This document shows, piece by piece, positions 20,637 through 28,826 of a DNA stretch of 42,496 nucleotides (positions are counted from its first letter, which is position 1; each line of letters begins with the position of its first letter). The notes beneath the pieces are model-generated. The model ran no database searches, was not told the origin of the DNA, and saw only the letters and a program-made list of their open reading frames with translations. This stretch comes from Rubrivivax sp. (GTDB lineage Bacteria; Pseudomonadota; Gammaproteobacteria; Burkholderiales; Burkholderiaceae_C). Both the position numbers and the translations under genes were made by a program. The stretch covers positions 1 through 42,496 of the forward strand of contig JAJTGU010000072.1 of assembly GCA_021297985.1 (NCBI GenBank). The letters run 5' to 3'.

Positions 20637-21754
20637 GGCAGGCACGGCGACTCCTCGAAGTCCGCGCGGTCGCCCACCAGGCCATCGATCAGCTCGCGCC
20701 AGGCGCACAGCTCGGGGCGGCCGGGCTTGCGCTCGCCGAATAGCATGGCGATGGTCTCGCCCTGTGCGTCGAACAGCTCCAGCGACGTCACCAGGCCGTC
20801 GCTGGTGGGCTTTCGCACCAGCCACGCGGAAGCGATGTGGTCTTCGCGCAGATGCAGGTTGAAACCCGGATCCAGCACGTTCAGCCAAGGGCCCATCACC
20901 ACGACCTTGTTCACTGGGCCGGTGTGGATCTGGATCATCCCGGGGTTGCCGACAAACACCATGATCGGCGTGCCGGTGCTGGCTGCGCCCGACAACACCT
21001 GCTGCGCGCAGGCGGCGTCCACTGGGCGCACGAAACGCGGTTCGGCCAGGCGCAGCGCCTGTGTGCGCGTGACGCCGTGCGTGCGCAGGAGGCCGAAGAA
21101 CTCGTGCGTGTCGCGCATCGAGGCCCAGGCGTGGTGGAACGCCGCGACATCGATGTCGGCGTCAGGCTTCTGCGCGGCTGGCACCTGTGGCGCAGTGGGT
21201 TCAAGTCCGGGCGCGCCCTCCGCGTCCTCGAAGTCCACCACCAGCCGATCCCAGGCCGCCAGGTCGGTCGCAGGCTTGACGAACACCTTGTGCACCGCCG
21301 TGCCGCTGGCGTCGAAGAACTGCAGGCTGCGCTGCACGCCCTTGTCGCGGGACTCATCCACCGCAAAGCCGTGCGCCCAGCGGCTGTAGAACACGCGCAG
21401 GTCGATGTCTCCACCCAGCGCCAGGCCCATTTCGCGGCCGGCCGGGCCGTTCGCGCTGATGTGGCGGTAAGTGCCGGTCTTCTCGTGCACGCAGGATGCG
21501 TTGCGTGTCAGCGCCATCACGGGGCCCACGGGTTCGAGCGCTGCGATCACGCGGGGCCATTCGGGGCGCAAGCGCCGCGCCCGCAGGCCATGCAGCCGTG
21601 GACTGGCATTCACATGCGCAGCGATCAGCTCGCCTTCGCTGACGCCCAGCTGCGCAGCGATGTCACGGTGGCGCGATGCACCGGCGCGGCGCGCCGTCTG
21701 GTACGCCTCGCGCAGGTGTTCACAGGGATCGGCGGCGATGTCGAGCGTGCTCAT
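20633..21754 (-). CDS. hmuS: Hemin-degrading/heme-trafficking factor HmuS (HemS family)
   Basis: A 373-residue cytoplasmic protein built of two HemS-type repeats, each around 170 residues: one starts near LREAYQTARRAGASRHRDIAAQLGVSEGELIAAHV and the second near FHHAWASMRDTHEFFGLLRTHGVTRTQALRLA. HemS family proteins accept imported heme and hold or degrade it to release iron. An AGAGGAA site precedes the ATG. It is 12 nt downstream of the receptor gene and overlaps hmuT. The slightly long length compared with enteric HemS (about 345 aa) comes from an inter-repeat linker (PGLEPTAPQVPAAQKPDAD). Confidence 0.93.
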   Translation of the reverse strand: MSTLDIAADPCEHLREAYQTARRAGASRHRDIAAQLGVSEGELIAAHVNASPRLHGLRARRLRPEWPRVIAALEPVGPVMALTRNASCVHEKTGTYRHISANGPAGREMGLALGGDIDLRVFYSRWAHGFAVDESRDKGVQRSLQFFDASGTAVHKVFVKPATDLAAWDRLVVDFEDAEGAPGLEPTAPQVPAAQKPDADIDVAAFHHAWASMRDTHEFFGLLRTHGVTRTQALRLAEPRFVRPVDAACAQQVLSGAASTGTPIMVFVGNPGMIQIHTGPVNKVVVMGPWLNVLDPGFNLHLREDHIASAWLVRKPTSDGLVTSLELFDAQGETIAMLFGERKPGRPELCAWRELIDGLVGDRADFEESPCLP

Positions 21755-21766
21755 GGCGGGTTCCTC

Positions 21767-24016
21767 TCAAAAGTCGTGGCGCAGCGTCAGCTGCAGATGG
21801 CGGCCGGGGGCCGTGAAGGCGTCCTTGACGGTGCTGGTGTCGGGCACACCACGCACGTCGCTCCAGCGCCAGTAGGTGGCGTCGGTGACGTTGTTCAGGT
21901 TGGCGATGAGCGTCCAGCGTGGGCTTGCCTGCCAGCGCGCGCTGAAGTCGAGCACGGTGTAGCCCACGGGCGCGAAGGCAGCGGGCGTGGCGGCGCGGAT
22001 GCGGTCGCGCGTTTTGGCTTGCGCGTGCAGCACATCGGCGCGCAGGTCCCAGGCGCCGGCCCGGTAGCGCAGGCCCAGCGCCGTGCGGGCGGGCTCCACG
22101 CTGTCCAGCGGCTCGGCCACGCCGTTGCGGGTGCTGGTGCCGCGGGTCAGTGCGGTGGCGGCGTTCAGGCTCCAGGCGGGCGACAGGCGCCACTCGCCGC
22201 GCAGTTCCACGCCCCGAATGCGCGCTTGGGCCAGGTTGATGAACTGGAAGAGGGTCGGATCGGCTGGCGTGCCGGCGCCGCTGACGGCTTCCTGGCTGAT
22301 GAAGTCGCGGTAGCGGTTGTCGTAGGCGGCCACCTGCCAGTGCCAGCCCCCGGCCTTGCCGCGCAGGCCGACTTCCAGGCTTTGTGCGGTCTCGGGCTGC
22401 AGGTTCGGATTGCCCACGCTGCGGTAGCCCGAGGCCACGTTGGTGAAGCCGTTGTTCACCTGGCCGGGCGTCGGCGCGCGGAAGCCGCGCGACCATTGGG
22501 CGTAGGGGGCAAAGGCATCGGCCAAGCGCCACACGGCACCCAAGCGCGGCGTGACGGCGCTGTCCGACAGGCTGACGATGGCGCCGCCACCGTAGCCCTC
22601 TGCCGACGGGTCGAGCATGAAGCGGTCGTAGCGAAGGCCTGGAATCAGCGTCAGGCGGCCCGGCAATCCGGCCAGCCCGCCCAGTTCGATCTCGCTCTGC
22701 AGGTAGGCACCGGCCAGGGTGTAGTCGGTATCGGGGAAGGGCTTGGCCGGAAAGGTCTCGCCAAAGGGTGGCGGCGCGCTCGGGTTGGGTGTGCCGTCGC
22801 GCACCGAGGTGATGCGCGTACGGCTGGCATCGATGCCGTAGCTCAGGCGCTGCGGCAGCGTGCCCGACAGCGAGGTTTCGAACTGTGTGGACAGACCCAC
22901 CACCTTCTCGCGGTAGCGGCTGGTGCGGGTGCGGTCGGCAGCGGTGTTGCGGTCTTCCATCGCGAACTGGCGCGTGTCGGCGTCCTGCACGTACGCCCGG
23001 GATTCGGCCTTCTGGAACCACAGGCCGTTGAGGTCGTCGTAGCGGTGCTCGGCCGAAACGCGGGCGCGATGCACTCGGTCGCTGGCGTCCAGGTCGATCA
23101 CGGCGGTGGCGGGCAGCACGGCGGGCGGGGCGGGTGGCAGGGCGCGGGCCGAGAACACATCGGTCTCGGCACGTCGTTGCATGGCCTCCACGGTGGCCCC
23201 GAAGCGGTGGGCTGGCACCGGGCTGAAGAAGACCTTGCCCAGCAGCACCTGCTGTCGGTAATCCAGCGGGTTGGGTGCGGTGCGGCTGCTGTTCAGCGCT
23301 TCATGGGTGCCCTGGCTGCGCGTCTCGTGACCTTGGCGCTGGCTCAGCAGCAGCAGCGCCTGCCAGGACCCCTGGCGCACAGCGGCAGCGGCCGTCAGCG
23401 CCACCGAGTCGTCCACCTGCGTGCCGGCAAGGCGAACAAACCCGCCCAGCGTCTGGCCACGCTTCAGCACGTCGTCAGGGTCCAGCGTGCGCAGGCTCAA
23501 GGCGCCGGCCAGGCCGTCGCTGCCAAAGGACGTCGAAGCCGGGCCGCGCAGCACTTCGGCGGCCTGCGTGGCCTCCAGCGCCAGGTAGTCGGCACGGCCG
23601 GTCGCGAAGGCGCCGAACGAAAAGCTCCCGGGCACACGGATGCCATCCACCAGCATCAGCACCTGGTTGCCTTCCAGCCCGCGGATGTTGATACCTTCGT
23701 TGCCGGCGCGCCCGGTCGAGGCCCCGGCCAGGCCGAAGCGGCCCGGCGCATGGCGCACCGTCAGGTCGACCTGGTTGCGGAACAGGTCCTTGATGTCACG
23801 CGCGCCGGCGGCTTCGATGTCGGCGGCCGGCACCACGGTGACGGTGGCCGGCACCTCGTCGACTCGCCGGTCGGTGCGCGTTGCGGTGTTGGTGACGGCC
23901 GGAAGCGGTGTGGCCGCGATGGCGTCTGTTGGCGTGGAGGACTGGGCCAGCGTTCGCGTGGGGCCAAGGCCCCAGGCGACCACCAACGCCAGCGCGAAGG
24001 GAGTCTTGCGCAGCAA
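21767..24016 (-). CDS. TonB-dependent outer-membrane heme receptor
   Basis: A 749-residue receptor with signal peptide MLRKTPFALALVVAWGLGPTRTLAQ, a plug domain (about 45-175, INIRGLEGNQVLMLVDGIRVPG) and a beta-barrel ending in the outer-membrane signature LQLTLRHDF. The heme-receptor motifs FRAP (512-515) and NPNL (536-539) are present. The usual His between them is absent, but Tyr531 lies there and His89 is in the plug (VRHAPGRFG), resembling the His/Tyr pair of Pseudomonas PhuR. It follows hemP by 82 nt. Heme, free or protein-bound, is the likely ligand. Confidence 0.93.
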   Translation of the reverse strand: MLRKTPFALALVVAWGLGPTRTLAQSSTPTDAIAATPLPAVTNTATRTDRRVDEVPATVTVVPAADIEAAGARDIKDLFRNQVDLTVRHAPGRFGLAGASTGRAGNEGINIRGLEGNQVLMLVDGIRVPGSFSFGAFATGRADYLALEATQAAEVLRGPASTSFGSDGLAGALSLRTLDPDDVLKRGQTLGGFVRLAGTQVDDSVALTAAAAVRQGSWQALLLLSQRQGHETRSQGTHEALNSSRTAPNPLDYRQQVLLGKVFFSPVPAHRFGATVEAMQRRAETDVFSARALPPAPPAVLPATAVIDLDASDRVHRARVSAEHRYDDLNGLWFQKAESRAYVQDADTRQFAMEDRNTAADRTRTSRYREKVVGLSTQFETSLSGTLPQRLSYGIDASRTRITSVRDGTPNPSAPPPFGETFPAKPFPDTDYTLAGAYLQSEIELGGLAGLPGRLTLIPGLRYDRFMLDPSAEGYGGGAIVSLSDSAVTPRLGAVWRLADAFAPYAQWSRGFRAPTPGQVNNGFTNVASGYRSVGNPNLQPETAQSLEVGLRGKAGGWHWQVAAYDNRYRDFISQEAVSGAGTPADPTLFQFINLAQARIRGVELRGEWRLSPAWSLNAATALTRGTSTRNGVAEPLDSVEPARTALGLRYRAGAWDLRADVLHAQAKTRDRIRAATPAAFAPVGYTVLDFSARWQASPRWTLIANLNNVTDATYWRWSDVRGVPDTSTVKDAFTAPGRHLQLTLRHDF

Positions 24017-24098
24017 AGTGAAGTCCTGGCGAGGAGCACTTGCTGGCGGCTGGCTGGCGGGTGCGGGGTTTGAAGAAGCGGAGTCTCTGGATCGAGGC

Positions 24099-24323
24099 CT
24101 ATTTGGTGAGGATCAGCTTGCCCAGGGCGGTCAGGCGCAGCCGATAGACCGCATGCCCGTGTTCGATTTCGATCTCATGGGCCGCGCCGAAAAGCTCGGC
24201 ACTGCGCCAACGTCGTGCCGAGGCCAAACGGGCGTGAGCCGCCGCGGTCGGGTCGGCGACATGGCCCAGCGCCGGCAGTCCCGCCGAAGCCGGTTTGCCG
24301 CCGAGACGAAGAAGCTTGGCCAT
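24099..24323 (-). CDS. hemP: Hemin uptake protein HemP
   Basis: A 74-residue protein whose C-terminus has the HemP signature EIEIEHGHAVYRLRLTALGKLILTK. HemP homologues are small proteins found next to TonB-dependent heme receptors; in some Burkholderia the homologue acts as an activator of heme receptor expression. It begins 3 nt after the bfd stop and precedes the heme receptor by 82 nt, so bfd-hemP-receptor probably share the Fur-controlled promoter. The basic N-terminal 45 residues are variable in the family. Confidence 0.92.
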   Translation of the reverse strand: MAKLLRLGGKPASAGLPALGHVADPTAAAHARLASARRWRSAELFGAAHEIEIEHGHAVYRLRLTALGKLILTK

Positions 24324-24326
24324 GGG

Positions 24327-24578
24327 TCAGAGTGCGGTGGAGGCTCGCGGGACCAAGCGTTGGACGGCCGCAATGGCAACAACCGGATCGATGCGATCGG
24401 TCTTGGCGCATGCCGGCCGGACATGGCGATCAAAGGTTTCCCGGGCCACGTCATGGCACTTGCCACAGCACGTCGCAACGGCGAGCTTGAACTGCAACTC
24501 GTCGAAGCTGGCACAGCCGCACTGTGCCGCGTGGGCAATGTCGCGGTCAGAGATCCGGTGGCAGACGCAAACAATCAT
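24327..24578 (-). CDS. bfd: Bacterioferritin-associated ferredoxin
   Basis: An 83-residue [2Fe-2S] protein. Cys4, Cys6 (MIVCVCHRIS), Cys38 and Cys41 (CCGKC) match the C-X-C...C-X2-C cluster pattern of Bfd. Bfd delivers electrons to the heme of bacterioferritin to mobilise stored iron when iron is scarce. The track start at 24821 is wrong; ATG at 24578 is the only start giving a normal Bfd. It lies 12 nt from a 19-bp Fur-box-like palindrome and has no clear ribosome-binding site. bfr lies upstream, hemP downstream. Confidence 0.93.
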   Translation of the reverse strand: MIVCVCHRISDRDIAHAAQCGCASFDELQFKLAVATCCGKCHDVARETFDRHVRPACAKTDRIDPVVAIAAVQRLVPRASTAL

Positions 24579-24589
24579 GACGCTACTGT

Positions 24590-24608
24590 AATGCGAACGA
24601 TTCGCATT
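24590..24608. promoter_or_regulatory. Fur-box-like operator before bfd
   Basis: AATGCGAA-CGA-TTCGCATT is a perfect 8-bp inverted repeat with a 3-bp centre, 19 bp in all, the size and layout of a Fur box and close to betaproteobacterial examples. On the minus strand it sits between TTGCAA and TACAGT (17-bp spacing), a plausible weak -35/-10 pair, so Fur-Fe would block the promoter of bfd and the downstream heme genes. No binding evidence can be seen here. Confidence 0.75.
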
Positions 24609-24670
24609 TGCAATAGCCAGAACAACCACGGCCTTCACCCGCTGCGGCCAACGCCGGAGCGGTAGCCGCG

Positions 24671-25141
24671 TCAGCTGCCGAGTTGCGACTGCAGGTAGTT
24701 CTGCTCGCCGATCTTGCCCACCAGCTCGAGCTGGGTTTCCAGGAAGTCGATGTGCTCTTCCGTGTCCTTGAGGATGTGGCCGAACAGATCGCGCGAGACG
24801 TAGTCGCGGCTGATCTCGCACTGCGCGATGCCGGCCTTCACCGCTGTCTGCGACGCCTGCTCGAGCTTGAGGTCACAGGCCAGCGCTTCGGGCAGGGTCT
24901 CGCCAATCATCAGCTTGCCCAGGTCCTGAAGGTTGGGCAGTGCGTCGAGCGCGAACAACCGCTCCATCAGCGCGTCGGCATGTCTCATCTCGCCAATCGA
25001 CTCGTCGTATTCCTTCTTGGCCAGGCGCTCGAAGCCCCAGTGCTTGAACATGCGGTAGTGCACGAAGTACTGGTTGATGGCCGTCAGCTCGTTCTTGAGC
25101 TGGGACTGGAGGCACTGAACGACGAGCGGATCACCTTGCAT
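24671..25141 (-). CDS. bfr: Bacterioferritin
   Basis: A 156-residue heme-containing ferritin that oxidises and stores iron in a 24-subunit shell. Ferroxidase and heme residues are visible: Glu18 (LKNELTAINQY), Glu51, the heme ligand Met52 and His54 in GEMRHAD, and EEHIDFLE with Glu127/His130. The ATG at 25141 (MQGDPLVVQCL) follows an AGGAA stretch; the track start adds 11 residues. The gene ends 92 nt before bfd, with the Fur-like site between them, so bfr and bfd are probably regulated in opposite ways by iron. Confidence 0.95.
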   Translation of the reverse strand: MQGDPLVVQCLQSQLKNELTAINQYFVHYRMFKHWGFERLAKKEYDESIGEMRHADALMERLFALDALPNLQDLGKLMIGETLPEALACDLKLEQASQTAVKAGIAQCEISRDYVSRDLFGHILKDTEEHIDFLETQLELVGKIGEQNYLQSQLGS

Positions 25142-25200
25142 GGCTGCGGTTCCTGCCGAAAAGGGTTGGCGCACGTCATGTCATGCCGTGCGCAGATCGG

Positions 25201-25728
25201 TCATTGTGTTGCGCGCCTGAGCCCCCTGTCGGCCAGGGGCTCCGCCGGCACCTCGAACTGCTGCACGACGCCCTGCCAGGACCCGGCCGTCAGCGTGAGC
25301 TCGGTGTAGCGGCCCTGCGTGAACGCGCCGACGACCTGCCGCCAGAACGCCTGCGCCGCGTGGTTCTGCGGCATCTGGCCCACCTCCCAAAGCCCTGGGT
25401 GGGCGCGCAGCACATGCTCGGCCAGGGCCCGGCCGGCGCCCGTTCGCCGGTATCGCTTGAGGACGAAGAACTGCTCCATCCACGACCCAGCCTGGCGCGT
25501 GACAGCCGCCGGCGCGACCAGCGCACAGCCCACGTACTGCGAGCCCTGCACGGCGACGTGGGCATGGAAGCGTTCGCCCAGCCGGTGCCGGGTCAGGTCG
25601 TAGCCGTAGAGCGCCTGAGCGTCGGCGTCCTGCGGCCAGATGTCCGACAGCTCGTACTGGTACAGCTCCAGCATCTGCTGGACGGCCGCAAAGTCGTCGG
25701 GAAGGGCCTTTCGGGTTTCAAGCCGCAT
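25201..25728 (-). CDS. GNAT-family N-acetyltransferase
   Basis: A 175-residue acetyltransferase-like protein. MRLETRKALPDDFAAVQQMLELYQYELSD is a typical GNAT start. MEQFFVLKRYRRTGAGRALAEHVLRAHPGLWEVGQMPQNHAAQAFWRQVVG holds the acetyl-CoA motif (R/Q-x-x-G-x-A analogue RRTGAG) and the NxxAxxFW element. The substrate is unknown. The ATG at 25728 is preferred over the track start at 25812, which adds a charged, low-complexity leader. It is 59 nt upstream of bfr and divergent from the transglutaminase-like gene. Confidence 0.85.
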   Translation of the reverse strand: MRLETRKALPDDFAAVQQMLELYQYELSDIWPQDADAQALYGYDLTRHRLGERFHAHVAVQGSQYVGCALVAPAAVTRQAGSWMEQFFVLKRYRRTGAGRALAEHVLRAHPGLWEVGQMPQNHAAQAFWRQVVGAFTQGRYTELTLTAGSWQGVVQQFEVPAEPLADRGLRRATQ

Positions 25729-25855
25729 GGGACGGACCGCGTCGGGGTTGCGTTGGGGTTGATTTGTGTTGCTGTTGCGACGACGCGCGGTCGCGACGAC
25801 CGGATTGCCCACATCATGCAGTCACTCGGCCTTCCGGTCGACCCAAGGTGCCAGC

Positions 25856-26671
25856 ATGCAGATTCGAGTCGGGTTCGACATGGAGTACGAGTGTCCGAGC
25901 CCGACACCGATGATCCTGTCGCTGAGCATCCACTACTCGCGCGCTTCGGACCTGGTCCGGCCCGACATCCTGATCACCCGCCCTTCGGTTCCGGTCATGG
26001 CGTACCGCGACTCCTTCGGCAACTGGTGCAGCCGGCTGGTCGCGCCGGCCGGCCGCTTTGAGCTCAGCACCGACGCCCTGATCAACGACACCGGGCTGAC
26101 CGATGCCGTGGCTCCCTGGGCCTTGCAGATCCCCGTCGAGCGGCTGCCCGAGTCCACGCTGGTCTACCTGCTGGCCAGTCGGTACTGCGAGACCGAACTG
26201 CTGTCGGACCTCGCCTGGCAGCTCTTTGGCAACGGCCCGACCGGCTGGGCACGGGTGCAGGCGATCTGCGACTTCGTGCACCGGCGCATCCGGTTCGACT
26301 ACGCGCACGCCCGGCGCACCCGGACCGCCTTCGAGGCCTTCCACGAGGGCCAGGGGGTCTGCCGCGACTACGCCCACCTCGCCATCGCGCTGTGCCGCTG
26401 CATGAACATCCCGGCGCGCTACTGCACCGGCTACCTCGGCGACATGGGAACCGACCCGCCCTACGGTCCGATGGACTTCGCGGCCTGGTTCGAGGTCTGG
26501 CTGGGCGACCGCTGGTACACCTTCGATGCCCGCAACAACACGCCCCGCATCGGGCGCGTGCTGATGGCGCGGGGTCGTGATGCCTGCGATGTCGCACTCG
26601 CCAGCACCTTCGGTCCCAACCAGCTGAAACGCTTCAAGGTCACGGCCGACGAGGTGGTGGCCGTGGCGTGA
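25856..26671 (+). CDS. Transglutaminase-like protein lacking the canonical active-site His
   Basis: A 271-residue protein of the transglutaminase-like family (cysteine peptidase fold). ATG at 25856 follows AAGGTG. An N-terminal beta domain (MQIRVGFDMEYECPSPTPMILSLSIHYSR) precedes the core RRIRFDYAHARRTRTAFEAFHEGQGVCRDYAHLAIALCRCMNIPARY with nucleophile Cys169. In the segment MDFAAWFEVWLGDRWYTFDARNNTPR the usual His of HAW-E is Ala209, while Asp224 is kept. Some relatives of this subgroup also lack this His, so it may use another residue or be non-catalytic. No partner gene is obvious; it is divergent from the GNAT gene. Confidence 0.88.
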   Translation: MQIRVGFDMEYECPSPTPMILSLSIHYSRASDLVRPDILITRPSVPVMAYRDSFGNWCSRLVAPAGRFELSTDALINDTGLTDAVAPWALQIPVERLPESTLVYLLASRYCETELLSDLAWQLFGNGPTGWARVQAICDFVHRRIRFDYAHARRTRTAFEAFHEGQGVCRDYAHLAIALCRCMNIPARYCTGYLGDMGTDPPYGPMDFAAWFEVWLGDRWYTFDARNNTPRIGRVLMARGRDACDVALASTFGPNQLKRFKVTADEVVAVA

Positions 26672-26734
26672 GCGTCCGCAGGGGACCGGGCTCGCGTCAC
26701 CGCGGCGGCCCCACGGCCGCTCGATTGGGCGGCC

Positions 26735-27853
26735 TCAGCCCCGGGGTTCGCCCTGCTCGTTGACCGAGACGGTGGCGCCGGGCGGCGTGCGGGTCTGGAC
26801 GCGGTGTTCGACGCCGCGGAAGGTGTAGGTCACGTCCCAGTACGTGGGCCGTGCACCCTCGGGCGCGGCACTGCAGCGCTGGACGTCCTGCGTCGTCTCG
26901 GCACCGCCGCGGCGACCCACGTTGTTGCCGATCACGGCACCGGCCACAGCGCCGATGCCGGTGGCCACGTCCTTGCCCGAGCCGCCACCGACCTGGTGCC
27001 CCAGCACGCCGCCGATGACGGCACCCAGCAACGCGCCCGGCACGTTGGCATCGCTGCGCCGCTCCGTCGCCACCTGCCCGCGTTCGACCCAGCAGCGCTG
27101 GCCACTGTCGTCGACCACGGCACGGACCGAGACGACGTCGGCACGGTACAAGCGCTCGTTGCGGCGCTGGCCGTAGTCGTAGGTCGCCTGCGGCGGCGGG
27201 GCGTAGCGGCTGTCGTCCACACGGGCACCGACGCCCAGGGCGCGCACCGACGACACACGGTCGTTCAGGCCCATCGAGGCCATCGACGCGTACTGGCCCG
27301 GTCGGAGCACGGCGCAGCGCCCGCCGAAGCGCGAGTTCTCGCAGACCTCCCAGCGGCTGCCGCGCACGATGATCGACGAGGCGCGATCGTTGAAGCCGCT
27401 GGCCTTGAAGTCGGCCACCGGTGCCTGCGCGCTGAAGCTTCGCCCTTCGAAGCCTTCGTTCTCGAACAGGACCACTTCGCTCGGCGCCTTGGGTGGCGGC
27501 GCCGGGGCGTAGCGGTCGTCGTCGACACGCACATGGCTGGCGACGGCACGCACGGAACCGACGCGGCCGTCCATGGCCATGGCCGAGAGCGACGGATAGT
27601 CGCCCGGACGCAGGATCGAGCAGCGCCCCCGGTAGCGGGGCTGGTCGCAGACTTCCCAACGGTCCGAGGCGCGGCCGCGCACGACGGCGGACGAAAAGCG
27701 GTCGCCGAAGCCGATGCGGGCCGAGTCGCCGATCGAGCGCGACGTGGTGTGCGAGCGGCCCTCGTAACCGGCACGCTCGTACAGCGTCACCTGAGCCGCA
27801 ACGGGAGCGGTACACGCCCAGGCGGCCAGGGCCAGGACCAGGCGGGCGTTCAC
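26735..27853 (-). CDS. Exported beta/gamma-crystallin and glycine-zipper (17 kDa-antigen-like) protein
   Basis: A 372-residue protein with a signal peptide (NARLVLALAAWACTAPVAAQ). Two beta/gamma-crystallin domains follow: VTLYERAGYEGRSHTTSRSIGDS...CSILRPGDYPSL and VVLFENEGFEGRSFSAQAPVADF...CAVLRPGQYASM, each ending in a VRA strand. After a Tyr/Arg-rich linker comes a glycine-zipper 2TM segment (PGALLGAVIGGVLGHQVGGGSGKDVATGIGAVAGAVIGNNVG) like SlyB/17 kDa surface antigen. A C-terminal WDVTYTFRGVEHRVQTRTPPG strand follows. The start is GTG at 27853, overlapping the DUF3309 stop (GTGA). It is probably an outer-membrane-associated structural or calcium-binding protein, by inference. Confidence 0.88.
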   Translation of the reverse strand: MNARLVLALAAWACTAPVAAQVTLYERAGYEGRSHTTSRSIGDSARIGFGDRFSSAVVRGRASDRWEVCDQPRYRGRCSILRPGDYPSLSAMAMDGRVGSVRAVASHVRVDDDRYAPAPPPKAPSEVVLFENEGFEGRSFSAQAPVADFKASGFNDRASSIIVRGSRWEVCENSRFGGRCAVLRPGQYASMASMGLNDRVSSVRALGVGARVDDSRYAPPPQATYDYGQRRNERLYRADVVSVRAVVDDSGQRCWVERGQVATERRSDANVPGALLGAVIGGVLGHQVGGGSGKDVATGIGAVAGAVIGNNVGRRGGAETTQDVQRCSAAPEGARPTYWDVTYTFRGVEHRVQTRTPPGATVSVNEQGEPRG

Positions 27854-28008
27854 AGCCGGCCCATCAGCAGCAGCACGATCACGACCAACAGCACCACGCC
27901 GATGCCGCCGCTGGGCGCGTAGCCCCAGTTACGGCTGTGGCCCCAGGTGGGGAAAGCGCCGATCAGCATCAGCAGCAGGACGATCAGCAAGATGGTGCCC
28001 AGGCCCAT
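27850..28008 (-). CDS. DUF3309 small membrane protein
   Basis: A 52-residue protein missed by the ORF track: MGLGTILLIVLLLMLIGAFPTWGHSRNWGYAPSGG then IGVVLLVVIVLLLMGRL. Two hydrophobic helices flank the conserved PTWxHSRxWGYxPSGG loop of DUF3309. A good AGGAGA site precedes the ATG. Its TGA overlaps the GTG of the crystallin/glycine-zipper gene, so the two are co-translated. DUF3309 proteins are common envelope proteins of unknown role, often associated with stress genes. Confidence 0.88.
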   Translation of the reverse strand: MGLGTILLIVLLLMLIGAFPTWGHSRNWGYAPSGGIGVVLLVVIVLLLMGRL

Positions 28009-28312
28009 GGTGTTCTCCTCGAAGCAAACCCGCCGCCTTCGATCCGGCGACGGTGCGACAGGCGCCGCGGATGCGGCGCCGTTGTCGGCGAAGCCATCGT
28101 GGCGCTGGGCACGGTTGCGGTCGGTGCGCTAGGGAACACACGCTGCCGCGCCGGCCGGATCCAAGCGGCCGCTTCGCCGGGCGGGTCTGTGAGCGCCGGC
28201 CTACACGCCGGGCCGCGCTGTGGCACGGGCACGACGCGGCCGCCACCGACATCGCCCGACCGCACGCTGAAGCACCGTGGGCGTCTGCCCCCCAGCATCG
28301 AAAGCACACACC
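28009..28312. other. Divergent intergenic region, no gene seen
   Basis: A 304-nt gap between the DUF3309 start (minus) and the exported-protein start (plus). It must hold promoters for both directions. The ORF lines crossing it are Arg/Ala-rich shadows without ribosome-binding sites. I see no convincing -35/-10 pair, repeat or RNA gene. Confidence 0.5.
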
Positions 28313-28735
28313 ATGAACCGCCTCCGCTTCACCGCTCCTTCGGTCACCTTCTCCCTCGTGCTGGCCTGCCTGGCTGCCACCGGGCCGGCCTGTGCCGTCG
28401 AGAGCACGGCCGAGATGGCCGCGCGCTACCACGACGAGCGCAGCATCTGCATGAGTCCGCAGTTCGTCGGCGACCGCAAGAACTGCCTGCTCGAAACCGT
28501 GCGCGCCTATGCCGAGATCCGGCGCAACGGTCCGGCCGACCTGCCACCGCCCTACGCCCAGAACGCGCTGCGCCGCTGCGATGCCCACCGCGGCGACGAC
28601 CGCGTGGCTTGCCTTGCGCGCATGCATGGCGCCGGCACCACCAGCGGCAGCGTCGCCGGCGGTGGCATCTATCGCGAACTCGTGACGATCGAGCCTGCGC
28701 CCGCCGCCGGCCATGCGCCCGCCCAGACGCCCTGA
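28313..28735 (+). CDS. Exported protein of unknown function
   Basis: A 140-residue protein with a signal peptide (MNRLRFTAPSVTFSLVLACLAATGPACA). The mature part has four regularly placed Cys (RSICMSPQ, RKNCLLET, LRRCDAHRG, VACLARM), likely two disulfides, followed by a Gly/Ser stretch (GAGTTSGSVAGGGIYRELVTIEPAP). Start ATG at 28313 is chosen for the signal peptide. No family name is recognised. It is the first of four co-directional small genes leading to the phospholipase D-like gene; spacing of about 70-90 nt suggests at most a loose operon. Confidence 0.78.
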   Translation: MNRLRFTAPSVTFSLVLACLAATGPACAVESTAEMAARYHDERSICMSPQFVGDRKNCLLETVRAYAEIRRNGPADLPPPYAQNALRRCDAHRGDDRVACLARMHGAGTTSGSVAGGGIYRELVTIEPAPAAGHAPAQTP

Positions 28736-28826
28736 CCCGTTTCGGCCGCTGCTTGCGACGATGGGCATGCAGCGACTCCGTGGGCTGCCGCACAGACCCT
28801 GAAGCCTTGCCATCGCAGAGTCGCGA

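Noticed and set aside
20837-24073. 1078-aa plus-strand ORF across the heme receptor and hmuS
   Set aside because: Antisense to two genes with clear motifs; its own translation is repetitive and domainless.
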